Below are positions 25,085-34,336 of a stretch of DNA of 64,000 nucleotides, piece by piece. Under the pieces are notes generated by a model. It searched no databases, had not been told where the DNA came from, and saw nothing but the letters and a program-made list of their open reading frames with translations. The position numbers and the translations under genes were made by a program. The number at the start of each line of letters is the position of its first letter. The first letter of the stretch is position 1. Source of the DNA: Actinomadura barringtoniae (GTDB lineage Bacteria; Actinomycetota; Actinomycetes; Streptosporangiales; Streptosporangiaceae); the NCBI RefSeq assembly GCF_017573505.1, contig NZ_JAGEOJ010000024.1, positions 62,001 to 126,000 on the forward strand, in the 5' to 3' direction.

Positions 25085-26109
25085 GAATCGACATGGGTGG
25101 CCTGGCCGGGCGGGTGCTCCGCCAGGTTCTGGGGGAGGCCGGGATCGGCGTGGCGCTGGTCGCGCTGTCGGCGTTCTTCCTGGTGGCGGCCGACAACTTC
25201 GGCACCGAGCAGAACATCCGCAACATCATGACCCAGATCACGCTGAACACCGTGCTCGCGGTCGGCCTGACGTTCGTGATCCTGGTCGGCGGCATCGACC
25301 TGTCGGTCGGGTCGGTGATGGCGCTGTGCGCGGTCGTGTCGGGCGAGATGATGCGCGGGTCCGGCTCGGTGCTCACCATCCTGGGCGGGATCGTGGTCGC
25401 GATGGCGATCGGCGCGCTGTGCGGGCTGGTGAACGGCTTCGTGTCCGAGCGCTGGGTGGTGCCCTCGTTCATCGTGACGCTGGCCATGCTCAACATCGCG
25501 CGCGGCGCGGCCGAGCGCTACACCAACGCGGCGACCATCTACGACCTGCCGTCCGGGCTGAACGACTTCGGCGTGCAGACCCTGCTGGGCGTCCCGGCGG
25601 TGTTCTGGGTGGCGGTGCTGCTGACCGCGGCCGGATGGTTCGTGCTGACCCGGACGGTGTTCGGGCGGCTGATCTACGCGACCGGCGACAACGAGGAGGC
25701 GGTGCGGCTGTCGGGGCACCGGACCTCGCTCATCAAGATCGCCGCGTTCATGATCGCGGGGCTGTGCGCCGGGGTCGCGGCGCTGCTCTACATGGCCCGG
25801 CTCAACATCGCCAGCCCGATCCTCGGGCAGGGGTACGAGCTGAACGCGATCGCCGCCGTGGTGATCGGTGGTGCCAGCCTGATGGGCGGCCGGGGATCGA
25901 TGATCGGAACGTTCCTGGGGGCCTGCCTGCTGGGGGTCCTCACCGACGGCCTGCTGCTGATGGGGGTGTCGGACTTCGAGCGGCAGATCATCACGGGCGT
26001 GGTGATCCTCGTCGCGGTGGTGCTGGACGCCTACCGGAGGCGGCTGGGCGACCGGATCGCGCTGTCCAGACCCGCGCAGACGATCACGGTCGAGCCCGTC
26101 AAGGCATAA
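25081..26109 (+). CDS. sugar ABC transporter permease (RbsC-like)
   Basis: 342 residues with 8-10 hydrophobic segments and CUT2 permease landmarks: TLNTVLAVGLTFVILVGGIDLSVGS, VVPSFIVTLAMLNIARG, and AIAAVVIGGASLMGGRGSMIGT. It forms the membrane channel of the importer. GTG at 25081 overlaps the ATPase stop. A perfect palindrome ends the operon. Confidence 0.92.
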   Translation: MRIDMGGLAGRVLRQVLGEAGIGVALVALSAFFLVAADNFGTEQNIRNIMTQITLNTVLAVGLTFVILVGGIDLSVGSVMALCAVVSGEMMRGSGSVLTILGGIVVAMAIGALCGLVNGFVSERWVVPSFIVTLAMLNIARGAAERYTNAATIYDLPSGLNDFGVQTLLGVPAVFWVAVLLTAAGWFVLTRTVFGRLIYATGDNEEAVRLSGHRTSLIKIAAFMIAGLCAGVAALLYMARLNIASPILGQGYELNAIAAVVIGGASLMGGRGSMIGTFLGACLLGVLTDGLLLMGVSDFERQIITGVVILVAVVLDAYRRRLGDRIALSRPAQTITVEPVKA

Positions 26110-26127
26110 CCTTACTACGTAAAGGCG

Positions 26128-26163
26128 CCGGGTGGTGGCCGCCTCGAGGCGGCCACCACCCGG
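26128..26163. terminator. perfect 36-bp palindromic terminator
   Basis: Left arm starts CCGGGTGGTG; TCGA sits at the centre. Between the importer operon and the convergent CDF gene. Confidence 0.78.
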
Positions 26164-26215
26164 AAACCCTCTGCGACGACGAGCAAGCCTTTAAAGCAGG
26201 CGGCTGATCGGGCGG

Positions 26216-27226
26216 TTAATCAGGCGAGATCTGCGGGCGGCCCGGCCTCGGCCGCTGGGCGACGTCGCCGTAGCGGGCGATGACGCGCTTGCGCAGGTCC
26301 GGGTCGTCACGGGGGACCGGCTCGATGAAGATCTCGTCGATCTCCTCGTGCGCCTCCCGCAGCTCCTGCGACATCCGCACGACGGCCCGCTCGACGTCAC
26401 CGGCGGTGAGCTCGTCGCGGAAGTCCAGCCGGACGCACAGCAGCACGCGGTCGGCGCCGAACGTCAGGGTGATGATGTCCACGACCCAGTCGATCTCCGG
26501 CTCGTCGGCGAGCCGGTCGCGGACGTCGCGGACGATCCGCGGGTCGGCCTGGTTGCCGATCAGCAGGTTGAGGTTGATCCGGCCGAGGATCAGGGCGACC
26601 GCCGTGAGCAGCACGCCGATCAGGATGGAGCCGAGCCCGTCCCAGAAGGCCGAGCCGGTGGCCTGGTGCAGCGCGATGCCGGTGAAGGCCAGGACGAGGC
26701 CGATCAGGGCGGCCGAGTCCTCCAGCATCACGCTGATCGAGGTCGGCTCGTCGGTGGTGCGGATGTACTTGAGGAAGGGCAGTCCCTCCTCGCGGGCGTT
26801 GCCGCGCACCTCGCGCCAGGCCTGCTGCCAGGAGGTCGCCTCCAGGAGGAAGGACACCGCCAGCACGATGTAGGCGACGATCGGGTCGACTTCCTCCGAA
26901 CCGTGGCCGGTGAGGCTCTGCACGCCCTGGTAGAAGGCGAACAGCGCGCCCATGCCGAAGATCGCGATGGCGACGAGCAGCGTCCAGATGTAGCGCTCCT
27001 TGCCGTACCCGAGCGGGTGGCGGCGGTCGGCGGGCCGGACGCTGCGGTGCAGGCCCACCATCAGGAGCACCTCGTTGAAGGTGTCGGCGATCGAGTGGGC
27101 GGCCTCGGCGGCCATGGAGGCCGAACCGGTGATGACCGCGGCGACGATCTTCGCGATCGCGATGCCCAGGTTGGCGGCGAACGCCAGGATCACGGTCAAG
27201 CGGCTCTCTTGCTGCTCCTCGGCCAT
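26216..27226 (-). CDS. cation diffusion facilitator family transporter
   Basis: 336 residues, about six membrane helices and a cytoplasmic C-terminal domain. The metal-site motifs are HSIADTFNE in helix 2 and MLEDSAALIG in helix 5; HPLGYGKERYIW lies between helices 2 and 3. Members export Zn2+, Mn2+ or related ions using proton antiport; the metal cannot be assigned. A -10-like CAGGCT ends 7 nt before the ATG, with no SD, suggesting a leaderless mRNA. Confidence 0.88.
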   Translation of the reverse strand: MAEEQQESRLTVILAFAANLGIAIAKIVAAVITGSASMAAEAAHSIADTFNEVLLMVGLHRSVRPADRRHPLGYGKERYIWTLLVAIAIFGMGALFAFYQGVQSLTGHGSEEVDPIVAYIVLAVSFLLEATSWQQAWREVRGNAREEGLPFLKYIRTTDEPTSISVMLEDSAALIGLVLAFTGIALHQATGSAFWDGLGSILIGVLLTAVALILGRINLNLLIGNQADPRIVRDVRDRLADEPEIDWVVDIITLTFGADRVLLCVRLDFRDELTAGDVERAVVRMSQELREAHEEIDEIFIEPVPRDDPDLRKRVIARYGDVAQRPRPGRPQISPD

Positions 27227-27233
27227 GGGTCAC

Positions 27234-27239
27234 AGCCTG
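27234..27239 (-). promoter_or_regulatory. -10 element (CAGGCT), leaderless CDF gene
   Basis: CAGGCT on the minus strand ends 7 nt before the ATG at 27226; no SD. Confidence 0.4.
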
Positions 27240-27255
27240 TCATGATCGGGTCCGT

Positions 27256-28443
27256 TCAGCGCGGACCGGGGCGGCGCAGTTCCTCGCGGTCGGGCTTGCC
27301 GGAGGGCAGCAGCGGGAGGGCCTCCAGGAGCTCCAGCTCATGCGGGGCGGCGTGCGCGGGCATCGTCTCCCGGACCCAGGCGCGCAGATCGGCCAGCGTG
27401 GGGGCGGCGACTGCGGTGGCGGGGACGACGACGGCGGTGACCCGTTCGCCCCACTCGGGGTCGGGGCGGCCGACCACCACGACGTCGGCGACGGCGGGGT
27501 GGCGGGCCAGGGCGGCGGCGACCTCGCCCGCGACGACCTTCTCCCCGCCGGTGTTGATCACGTCGTCGACGCGGCCTCGGACGCGCAGGCGCCCGTCCTC
27601 GATCGCGCCGAGGTCCTGGGTGACGTACCACTCGCCGTCGCGCACGGACGCGGTGAGCTGCGGCCGCAGCCGGTACCCGGTGAACAGGGACCCGCCGGCC
27701 AGGCGGATCCGGCCGTCGTCGCCGATCGCGGCGCGCATCCCGTTCAGGGGAGCGCCGTTGTAGACGCAGCCGCCGGCGGTCTCGCTCATGCCGTAGGTGG
27801 TGAAGACGCGTCCGCCGCGCCGCCGGGCCTCGTCCAGCAGGTTCCGGCCGGCGGCGGCGCCGCCGAGCACGATCGCGCCGATCTTGGAGAGGTCCATGCC
27901 CGCGTCCAGGAGCCGTCGCAGCTGGGTCGGGACCATCGCGATGTGGACGGCCTCGGCGGAGGTCACGGCGGGGACGTCGAAGCGGGGGAGGATGACCGGT
28001 TCGGTGCCCGCGACCAGGGAACGGACCAGGACCTGGATGCCCGCGATGTGGCTGGTCGGCAGGCAGCACAGCCACCGGTCGCCGGGGGCGGCGGAGATGC
28101 GGTCGAGGGTCGCGGTGGCCGAGTGCCGCAGCGCGTCCGCCGACAGTTCGACGATCTTGGGGGTGCCGGTGGAGCCGGAGGTCGCGATGAGCACGGCGGT
28201 GTCGTCGGCGGCGGGGATGCCCGCGACAGGCACGCAGGCGCTGCGCGGCGCGTAGGGCCGCACGCCCTCCTCGGTCTCGATCGCGTGCGGCGCCAGGACG
28301 TTCAGGAGTTCGTCCAGGGCCGCGGCGGGCAGATCAGGGGAGAGGGGGCAGATCGCGGGGCCGCTGCCGTCCAGTGCGGTGGCCAGCGCCTCGTACAGGC
28401 GCGGGCCGGGTGGGAGAACGACGGCGTGCAGGCGGCGGTCCAT
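27256..28443 (-). CDS. menE: o-succinylbenzoate-CoA ligase
   Basis: 395 residues of the adenylate-forming (ANL) superfamily. ATP-binding ATSGSTGTPK, then TYGMSETAGGCVYNG, GEWYVTQDLGAIEDGRLRVRGR and the C-terminal lysine region LPSGKPDREEL. It activates o-succinylbenzoate to its CoA ester in menaquinone synthesis, the step before MenB, whose gene is divergent 89 bp away. The ATG at 28443 is chosen because a -10-like TACCCT ends 9 nt upstream; an ATG at 28476 would add 11 residues with no SD. Confidence 0.9.
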   Translation of the reverse strand: MDRRLHAVVLPPGPRLYEALATALDGSGPAICPLSPDLPAAALDELLNVLAPHAIETEEGVRPYAPRSACVPVAGIPAADDTAVLIATSGSTGTPKIVELSADALRHSATATLDRISAAPGDRWLCCLPTSHIAGIQVLVRSLVAGTEPVILPRFDVPAVTSAEAVHIAMVPTQLRRLLDAGMDLSKIGAIVLGGAAAGRNLLDEARRRGGRVFTTYGMSETAGGCVYNGAPLNGMRAAIGDDGRIRLAGGSLFTGYRLRPQLTASVRDGEWYVTQDLGAIEDGRLRVRGRVDDVINTGGEKVVAGEVAAALARHPAVADVVVVGRPDPEWGERVTAVVVPATAVAAPTLADLRAWVRETMPAHAAPHELELLEALPLLPSGKPDREELRRPGPR

Positions 28444-28532
28444 GATCTCATCAGGGTAGACGACCCCACTGAACATGTTCGAATCTGGGAACGGTTGAAT
28501 GGGGAGGACTGGCGGCAGGGGAGAGGGAACCG

Positions 28533-29429
28533 ATGGTCTCAGAGCTGTTCGACGCGGCGGCGTGGAAGGAAATCGAGGGGTTCGACTTCACCGACATCAC
28601 CTACCACCGGGCGGTGAACCAGGGGACGGTGCGGATCGCCTTCAACCGGCCCGAGGTGCGCAACGCGTTCCGGCCGCACACCGTCGACGAGCTCTACCGG
28701 GCGTTCGACCACGCGCGGCTGTCGGGCGACGTCGGCGCGGTGCTCCTGACCGGCAACGGGCCCTCGCCCAAGGACGGCGGCTGGGCCTTCTGCTCGGGCG
28801 GCGACCAGCGCATCCGCGGCAAGGACGGCTACCGGTACGCCGAGGGGGAGACCTCGGAGACGATCGACCCGGCGCGGGCCGGGCGGCTGCACATCCTGGA
28901 GGTGCAGCGGCTGATCCGGACGATGGGCAAGGTCGTGATCTGCGTGGTGCCGGGGTGGGCCGCGGGCGGCGGGCACAGCCTGCACGTGGTCTGCGACCTG
29001 ACGCTGGCCAGCCGCGAGCACGCCCGCTTCAAGCAGACCGACGCCGACGTCGCCAGCTTCGACGGCGGGTTCGGGTCGGCCTATCTGGCCCGCCAGGTCG
29101 GGCAGAAGTTCGCGCGGGAGATCTTCTTCCTGGGCGACACTTACTCCGCCGAGGACGCGCACCGGATGGGCATGGTGAACGCCGTCGTGCCGCACGACCA
29201 GCTGGAGGCCGTCGCGCTGGAATGGGCCCGCAAGATCAACGGGAAGAGCCCGACGGCGCAGCGGATGCTGAAGTTCGCGTTCAATCTCATCGACGACGGG
29301 CTGGTCGGGCAGCAGGTGTTCGCGGGGGAGGCGACGAGGCTGGCCTATGGCACCGATGAGGCCGCTGAGGGCCGAGATTCCTTCCTTGAGAAGCGTGACC
29401 CCGATTGGTCGCGTTTCCCGTGGTACTAA
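28533..29429 (+). CDS. menB: 1,4-dihydroxy-2-naphthoyl-CoA synthase
   Basis: 298 residues of the crotonase fold. MenB features: FNRPEVRNAFRPHTVDELYRAFDHAR, the oxyanion-hole FCSGGDQRIRGKDGY, and GWAAGGGHSLHVVCDLTLAS; the tail ends EKRDPDWSRFPWY, characteristic of MenB. It cyclises o-succinylbenzoyl-CoA. The ATG at 28533 has AGGGGAGAGGG upstream. Followed closely by menC and menD. Confidence 0.95.
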   Translation: MVSELFDAAAWKEIEGFDFTDITYHRAVNQGTVRIAFNRPEVRNAFRPHTVDELYRAFDHARLSGDVGAVLLTGNGPSPKDGGWAFCSGGDQRIRGKDGYRYAEGETSETIDPARAGRLHILEVQRLIRTMGKVVICVVPGWAAGGGHSLHVVCDLTLASREHARFKQTDADVASFDGGFGSAYLARQVGQKFAREIFFLGDTYSAEDAHRMGMVNAVVPHDQLEAVALEWARKINGKSPTAQRMLKFAFNLIDDGLVGQQVFAGEATRLAYGTDEAAEGRDSFLEKRDPDWSRFPWY

Positions 29430-29466
29430 TCTCAGATTAGGCGAGGAAGGGTCAGGGGGTCAGCGG

Positions 29467-30429
29467 GTGAGGGTCTACTCCATCCCGATGCGGACGAGGT
29501 TCCGCGGTATCACTCAACGGGAGGGTGTGCTGATCCACGGCCCGGCCGGCTGGGGCGAGTTCTCGCCGTTCGCCGAGTACGGCCCGGCCGAGTGCGCGCG
29601 CTGGCTCGCGGCGGCCCGCGAGGCCGCCTATGAGGGGTGGCCCGCGCCGATCCGCGAGGCCATCCCGGTGAACGTGACGATCCCCGCCGTGGGCCCCGAG
29701 ACCGCGTACGCGATGACCAAGGACTCCGGCTGCCGTACGGCCAAGGTGAAGGTGGCCGAGCGGGGGCAGGACGAGAGCGACGACGTGGCCCGGGTCGAGG
29801 CCGTGCGGGACGCGATCGGCCCGGATGGCAAGGTCCGGATCGACGTCAACGGCGGGTGGGACGTCGCTACGGCGGTGCGGATGGTCCGGGTGCTGGACCG
29901 GTACGGGCTGGAGTACGTCGAGCAGCCGTGCGCGACGCTGGAGGAGCTGGCGCGGGTGCGGCGGCAGGTGGACGTGCCGGTCGCGGCGGATGAGTCGATC
30001 CGGCGGGCCGAGGACCCGATGAAGGTCCGCGCGGCCGAGGCGGCCGATGTCGCGGTGCTGAAGGTGCAGCCGCTGGGCGGCGTGCGGAACGCGCTGGCGG
30101 TGGCCGAGGCGTGCGGGCTGCCGGTGGTGGTGTCCAGCGCGGTCGAGACGTCGGTGGGCCTGGCGGCGGGGCTGGCTCTGGCCGCTGCGCTGCCCGAGCT
30201 GCCGTACGCGTGCGGGCTGGCGACGCTGGCGCTGCTGGAGGCCGATGTGGTCGCCGAGCCGCTGGTGCCGGTGAACGGGGCGATCCCGGTGCGGCGGCCC
30301 GAGGTGGCCGAGGCGTGCCTGCTCCGCCATGAGATGTCCGACGAGGCGGGCGCGGGGTGGCGGCGTCGGGTCGCCGACGCCCAGGCGCTGATGGACGCCC
30401 CGCCGGTGATCGGCGTGGTGGGCCGATGA
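29467..30429 (+). CDS. menC: o-succinylbenzoate synthase
   Basis: 320 residues of the enolase superfamily. Catalytic residues visible: the Lys pair in TAKVKVAE, metal ligands in IDVNGGWD, YVEQPC and AADESIRR, and the general-base Lys in VAVLKVQPLGG. It dehydrates SHCHC to o-succinylbenzoate. The GTG at 29467 with AGGGGG 8 nt upstream gives the normal MenC N terminus. Its stop overlaps the menD start (ATGA). Confidence 0.92.
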   Translation: MRVYSIPMRTRFRGITQREGVLIHGPAGWGEFSPFAEYGPAECARWLAAAREAAYEGWPAPIREAIPVNVTIPAVGPETAYAMTKDSGCRTAKVKVAERGQDESDDVARVEAVRDAIGPDGKVRIDVNGGWDVATAVRMVRVLDRYGLEYVEQPCATLEELARVRRQVDVPVAADESIRRAEDPMKVRAAEAADVAVLKVQPLGGVRNALAVAEACGLPVVVSSAVETSVGLAAGLALAAALPELPYACGLATLALLEADVVAEPLVPVNGAIPVRRPEVAEACLLRHEMSDEAGAGWRRRVADAQALMDAPPVIGVVGR

Positions 30430-32096
30430 ATCCCGCCACCGCTCTGGCGACCGTCCTGGTGGACGAGCTGCTGCGCTGCGGCATGACCGACGCGGTGCTG
30501 GCTCCGGGGTCGCGGTCGGCGCCGCTGGCGCTGGCGCTGCATGCGGCCGAGCAGGAGGGCCGGGTGCGCCTGCACGTGCGGGTGGACGAGCGTTCGGCGT
30601 CGTTCCTGGCGCTCGGCATGGCCAAGCGGTCGGGCCGGCCGGTCGCGCTGACCTGCACGTCGGGGACGGCGGCGGCCAACTTCCATCCGGCGGTGATCGA
30701 GGCGCACGAGTCGAACGTGCCGCTGGTGCTGCTGACCGCCGACCGGCCGCCCGAGCTGCGCGACACCGGCGCGAACCAGACGATCGACCAGGTGAAGCTG
30801 TACGGGACGGCGGCGCGGTGGAGCTGCGAGGTCGGCGTTCCGGAGAACCGGCCGGGCATGGTGGCCTACTGGCGGTCGCTGGTCAGCCGGGCGTGGGGGC
30901 TGGCGCTGGCGCCCGACCCGGGGCCGGTGCATCTGAACGTGGCGTTTCGCGAGCCCCTGATCCCCGACGGGGACTCCTCGTGGTGCGAGCCGCTGGACGG
31001 TGACGCGACGGGCGCGTGGACCAAGGTGCGGGCGGCGACGCCGGGGTCGGTGCTGCACGTTCCGCCGACGCGGCGCGGGGTGTTGGTGGTCGGTGACGGC
31101 GCCAGCAACGTCAAGCGGTACGTGGCGGCGGCGTCGATGGCGGGCTGGCCCGTGCTGGCCGAGCCGAACGGCAACGCCCGCTACGGCGACCACGCGCTGT
31201 CGTCGCATCATTTCCTGCTGGGCATGCCGGAGTTCATGGAGCGGCACCGGCCCGAGGTGGTCGTGACGCTGGGCAAGCCGGGGCTGTCGCGGCCGCTGCT
31301 GTCGATGCTGCGGCGGGCCGAGGAGCACATCGTGCTGTCGCCGACGCTGGCGCGCTGGCCCGATCCGGTGCGGTCGGCGACGCAGGTGGCGCAGGACGTG
31401 GAGATCCCGGTGGTGTCGGGCGACGACGCGTGGCTGAAGTCGTGGCGTTCGGCGGATCTGGCGGCGGCGTCGGCGGTGGACGCGGTGCTGGACGCGGTGC
31501 CGGAGGTGACCGAGCCGCGGCTGGCGCGCGACCTGGTGTCGGCGCTGCCGGGCGGGTCGTTGCTGTTCACGGCGGCGAGCATGCCGATCCGGGACCTGGA
31601 CCAGGTGATGCGGCCGCGGCGCGGGATCCGGATCATGGCGAACCGGGGCGCGAGCGGCATCGACGGGCTGGTGTCGACGGCGATGGGCGCCGCTTTGGTG
31701 CACAGTGGCCGGTCGTACGCGCTGCTGGGCGATCTGGCGTTCCTGCATGATCAGAACGGGCTGATCCTGGGGCCGGCTGAGCGGCGGCCCGATCTGGCGC
31801 TGGTCGTGGTGAACAACCGGGGCGGCGGGATCTTCTCGCTGCTGCCGCAGGCGGCGTTGACGGGCCCGTTCGAGCGGGTCTTCGGTACGCCGCAGGACGT
31901 GGATCTGGAGCATGTGGCGGCGGCGCACCGGCTGCCGTACCGGCGGTTGGAGGCGGCGGCGGATCTGCCGAAGGCGATCGCGGGTGAGGGGTTGCGGATC
32001 GTCGAGGCGCGGACCGACCGGGAGTCCAACGCCGTGCTGCATGCCGAGATGCGCAAGGCGGCTCAGAGGGCGGTCCGGGAGCTTCTGGCGCGCTGA
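30426..32096 (+). CDS. menD: SEPHCHC synthase
   Basis: 556 residues, thiamine-diphosphate enzyme joining 2-oxoglutarate and isochorismate. N-terminal APGSRSAPLALALH and VDERSASFLALGMAKRSGRP, middle domain, and C-terminal ThDP-binding GASGIDGLVSTAMGAAL, GDLAFLHDQNGL and NNRGGGIFSLLPQ. Start ATG overlaps the menC stop. With menF at 40.7 kb and menE/menB alongside, it marks the classical (not futalosine) menaquinone route. Confidence 0.95.
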   Translation: MNPATALATVLVDELLRCGMTDAVLAPGSRSAPLALALHAAEQEGRVRLHVRVDERSASFLALGMAKRSGRPVALTCTSGTAAANFHPAVIEAHESNVPLVLLTADRPPELRDTGANQTIDQVKLYGTAARWSCEVGVPENRPGMVAYWRSLVSRAWGLALAPDPGPVHLNVAFREPLIPDGDSSWCEPLDGDATGAWTKVRAATPGSVLHVPPTRRGVLVVGDGASNVKRYVAAASMAGWPVLAEPNGNARYGDHALSSHHFLLGMPEFMERHRPEVVVTLGKPGLSRPLLSMLRRAEEHIVLSPTLARWPDPVRSATQVAQDVEIPVVSGDDAWLKSWRSADLAAASAVDAVLDAVPEVTEPRLARDLVSALPGGSLLFTAASMPIRDLDQVMRPRRGIRIMANRGASGIDGLVSTAMGAALVHSGRSYALLGDLAFLHDQNGLILGPAERRPDLALVVVNNRGGGIFSLLPQAALTGPFERVFGTPQDVDLEHVAAAHRLPYRRLEAAADLPKAIAGEGLRIVEARTDRESNAVLHAEMRKAAQRAVRELLAR

Positions 32097-32129
32097 CCAG
32101 GCGCCAGGGTTGGCGTGAGTGGCATAGAC

Positions 32130-32156
32130 GTCATTGTGGCGTCATAATGGTGTCAT
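32130..32156 (+). promoter_or_regulatory. three GTCAT repeats over a leaderless promoter
   Basis: GTCAT begins at 32130, 32141 and 32152, exactly 11 bp apart. CATAAT at 32143-32148 is a near-consensus -10 at -12 to -7 of the ATG at 32155. Tandem direct repeats at this spacing fit binding by the ribbon-helix-helix protein encoded just downstream. Confidence 0.6.
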
Positions 32157-32700
32157 GGACTTGATGCCGTTCGTCGATCAACTCCGCCGCGAGGTCGCAC
32201 TGGCCGCCGAGGCCGGGGGTGAGGACGCCCGCGCGCTCGCCGAGCGGCTCATGGTGCCGCTGGAGTCGGCGACCCGGCTCGTCCTGCTGGAGGCGCTGTC
32301 GGCCGCCGCCGACGAGATCACCATGGAGCTCGCGCCGGGCGCGGTCGAGGTGCGGCTGCGCGGCCGCGACCCCGGCTTCGTGGTGACGGCACCACCGCCC
32401 CCGCCGCGGGGTGACCCGGCGGGCACGGTCGCGTCCCCGCCGCCCGCGCCCGTTCCGCAGGACGCCGACGAGGGCGGCACCTCGCGGATCTCGCTGCGCG
32501 TGCCCGAGTCGCTGAAGCCCCGCATCGACGAGGCGGCCCGCCGCGACGGCCTGTCGGTGAACGCCTGGCTCGTGCGCGCCATCAGCGCGGCCGTCGAGCC
32601 GGGCGGCGCGAGCGGCCGCGGTGGCCCCGGCGGCCCTGGCAGCCCTGGCGGGCGCCGCCCGCACCAGAGCGATCACGATTACACCGGATGGGTGCGCTGA
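32155..32700 (+). CDS. HicB/Arc-like ribbon-helix-helix protein
   Basis: 181 residues. N-terminal 75 residues are of unknown fold, followed by a Pro-rich linker, then a ribbon-helix-helix segment (TSRISLRVPESLKPRIDEAARRDG, LSVNAWLVRAISAAV) and a Gly/Pro-rich tail. Likely a DNA-binding autoregulator; in actinomycetes similar proteins precede DUF4097 genes, as here (1-nt gap). Although such proteins are often labelled HicB antitoxins, no HicA toxin is present. Leaderless start at 32155. Confidence 0.65.
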   Translation: MDLMPFVDQLRREVALAAEAGGEDARALAERLMVPLESATRLVLLEALSAAADEITMELAPGAVEVRLRGRDPGFVVTAPPPPPRGDPAGTVASPPPAPVPQDADEGGTSRISLRVPESLKPRIDEAARRDGLSVNAWLVRAISAAVEPGGASGRGGPGGPGSPGGRRPHQSDHDYTGWVR

Positions 32701-32701
32701 G

Positions 32702-33502
32702 ATGCCCACGTTCGACACCCCGGAACCGATCAGCGCGCTGATCCAGTTCCCGCTCGGCGACCTGCGCATCACCGCCGAGGATCGTGCCGACACCGTCGTC
32801 GAGGTGGCGCCGACCAGCGCCTCCTCCGAGGCCGACGTGCAGGCGGCGCGGCAGCTGAGAGTCGAGTACGCGGGCGGCAAGCTGCTGGTCAAGGGCGCGC
32901 GGGAGCGGGGGATCGCCTCGTGGCTGTCGTGGCTGGGCGGCAGCGCCTCGGTGGACGTGTCGATCTGGCTGCCGACCGGCTCGCGGGTGGAGGCGCGCGC
33001 CGCCGCGCCCATGCGCACCGAGGGCGTGCTGGGCGAGTGCGTCTTCGAGAGCTCGCTCGGCGACAGCGTCATCGACCGCACCGGCGAGCTGCGCCTGAGC
33101 ACCACCCACGGCGACATCCGGGTCGGCGCGGTCGACGGCCAGGCGTCGCTGAGCACCAGCAACGGCAGCATCAGCGTCGGGCAGGTGAGCGGCGACCTGC
33201 GGGCGATGACCGCGTCGGGCTCCATCACGGTCGACCGCGCCCTGGGCGGCGTCAACGCCAAGACCGCCTACGGCTCCGTACGGCTCGGCGAGGTCGTGCG
33301 GGGCAAGGTGCAGCTGGCCTCGGCCTACGGCGAGCTGGAGGTCGGCGTCCGGCTCGGCACCGCGGCGTGGCTGGAGGTGCACACCCAGTACGGCAAGGTC
33401 CGCAACCACCTGACCGCCGCCGACGCGCCCGCCGCGACCGACGAGACGGTCGAGGTGCACGCCCGCAACGGCTACGGCGACATCGTCATCCGCCGCGCCT
33501 GA
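32702..33502 (+). CDS. DUF4097 family beta-repeat protein
   Basis: 266 residues, largely repeating beta strands: SLGDSVIDRTGELRLSTTHGD, GQASLSTSNGSISV, MTASGSITVDRALGGVNAKTAYGSV, each with the S/T-x-G-S-I-x-V pattern of the DUF4097 right-handed beta-solenoid. No signal peptide. Function unknown; it is coupled to the RHH gene directly upstream. Confidence 0.75.
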   Translation: MPTFDTPEPISALIQFPLGDLRITAEDRADTVVEVAPTSASSEADVQAARQLRVEYAGGKLLVKGARERGIASWLSWLGGSASVDVSIWLPTGSRVEARAAAPMRTEGVLGECVFESSLGDSVIDRTGELRLSTTHGDIRVGAVDGQASLSTSNGSISVGQVSGDLRAMTASGSITVDRALGGVNAKTAYGSVRLGEVVRGKVQLASAYGELEVGVRLGTAAWLEVHTQYGKVRNHLTAADAPAATDETVEVHARNGYGDIVIRRA

Positions 33503-33507
33503 CGCGC

Positions 33508-33534
33508 ACTGAAGGCCAGGCTCGGCCGTTCAGT
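33508..33534. terminator. hairpin between convergent genes
   Basis: ACTGAA...TTCAGT arms with internal GGCC pairs, between the DUF4097 and phosphatase stop codons. Confidence 0.4.
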
Positions 33535-34336
33535 CGACGAGGCGGGCCTGCAGCGCCTCGGTGTCGGCCTCGGTCCAGCCGTTGGCGGCGAGCCACTCCA
33601 GCGTGCCGCCGTGCTCCTCGTCCACCCGGCCCAGGAACTTCTCCATCAGCGCGGCGTGCGGGACGTGGCTGTCGGCGGGCCGCGAGTCCAGGTCGGCGGC
33701 GTAGGTCTCACTGCCGCGCAGCCGCGCCAGCACCGCCTCGAGCCGTTCGCCGGTCTGGGCGTAGTCGGCGACGATCGCCTCGCGGGTGACGCCGGCGGTC
33801 TCCAGCGCGAGCGCGCACACCACGCCGGTACGGTCCTTGCCGGCCGCGCAGTGCACCAGTGACGACCCGTCGGTACGGGTCATGACGCGCAGCGCGGCCA
33901 CGATCGAGTCGCCCCGGTCACGCAGGTAGCCGAGGTAGTGCCCGATGGAGCGGTCATGCTCGGGGCCCCGGTCGCCGCTGTTCTGCCACGGCAGGACCTT
34001 GTCGGCGTCGATGCCCTCGGGCAGGTCGGCGGCGACGTCGGTGTGGCGGCCGCCCTCGGAGAACAGCGACAGCTGGTGGATCGTGATCGAGGGGGTGCGG
34101 GCGAGCGGGCCCGGCCCCTCGAGCCGGACCTCGGCGTCGCTGCGCAGGTCGATGACGTTCTTCAGCTCGTAGTCGTCCAGCAGCAGCCGCACGTCGGAGA
34201 CCGTCAGGTCCTGGAGGTTGTCCGAACGCAGCACCCGCCCCCGCCGTGTCGAACGGCCGTCGGTCGTGGGCAGTCCACCGAGATCGCGGACGTTGACCGC
34301 GCCGTCCAGATCGATCCACCGCGTGCTCGCATTCAT
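33530..34336 (-). CDS. tyrosine-protein phosphatase (Y_phosphatase3 type)
   Basis: 268 residues. NVRDLGGLPTTDGRSTRRGRVLRSDNL is the hallmark N-terminal block; the catalytic loop is HCAAGKDRTG with nucleophile Cys163 and Arg169. Related to mycobacterial PtpB-like phosphatases of tyrosine (or lipid) phosphates. No signal peptide. ATG at 34336 is preceded by a -10-like TAGGGT 8 nt away and no SD. Convergent with DUF4097, divergent from the desaturase. Confidence 0.85.
   Translation of the reverse strand: MNASTRWIDLDGAVNVRDLGGLPTTDGRSTRRGRVLRSDNLQDLTVSDVRLLLDDYELKNVIDLRSDAEVRLEGPGPLARTPSITIHQLSLFSEGGRHTDVAADLPEGIDADKVLPWQNSGDRGPEHDRSIGHYLGYLRDRGDSIVAALRVMTRTDGSSLVHCAAGKDRTGVVCALALETAGVTREAIVADYAQTGERLEAVLARLRGSETYAADLDSRPADSHVPHAALMEKFLGRVDEEHGGTLEWLAANGWTEADTEALQARLVD

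Noticed and set aside
28471..28480. GAACATGTTC palindrome between menE and menB as a SOS box
   Set aside because: The half-sites are 2 bp apart, not the 4 bp of actinobacterial LexA sites, and menaquinone genes are not expected SOS targets.
32155..33502. HicAB-type toxin-antitoxin system
   Set aside because: Only an RHH/HicB-like protein is present; the partner is a DUF4097 beta-solenoid protein, not a HicA toxin.
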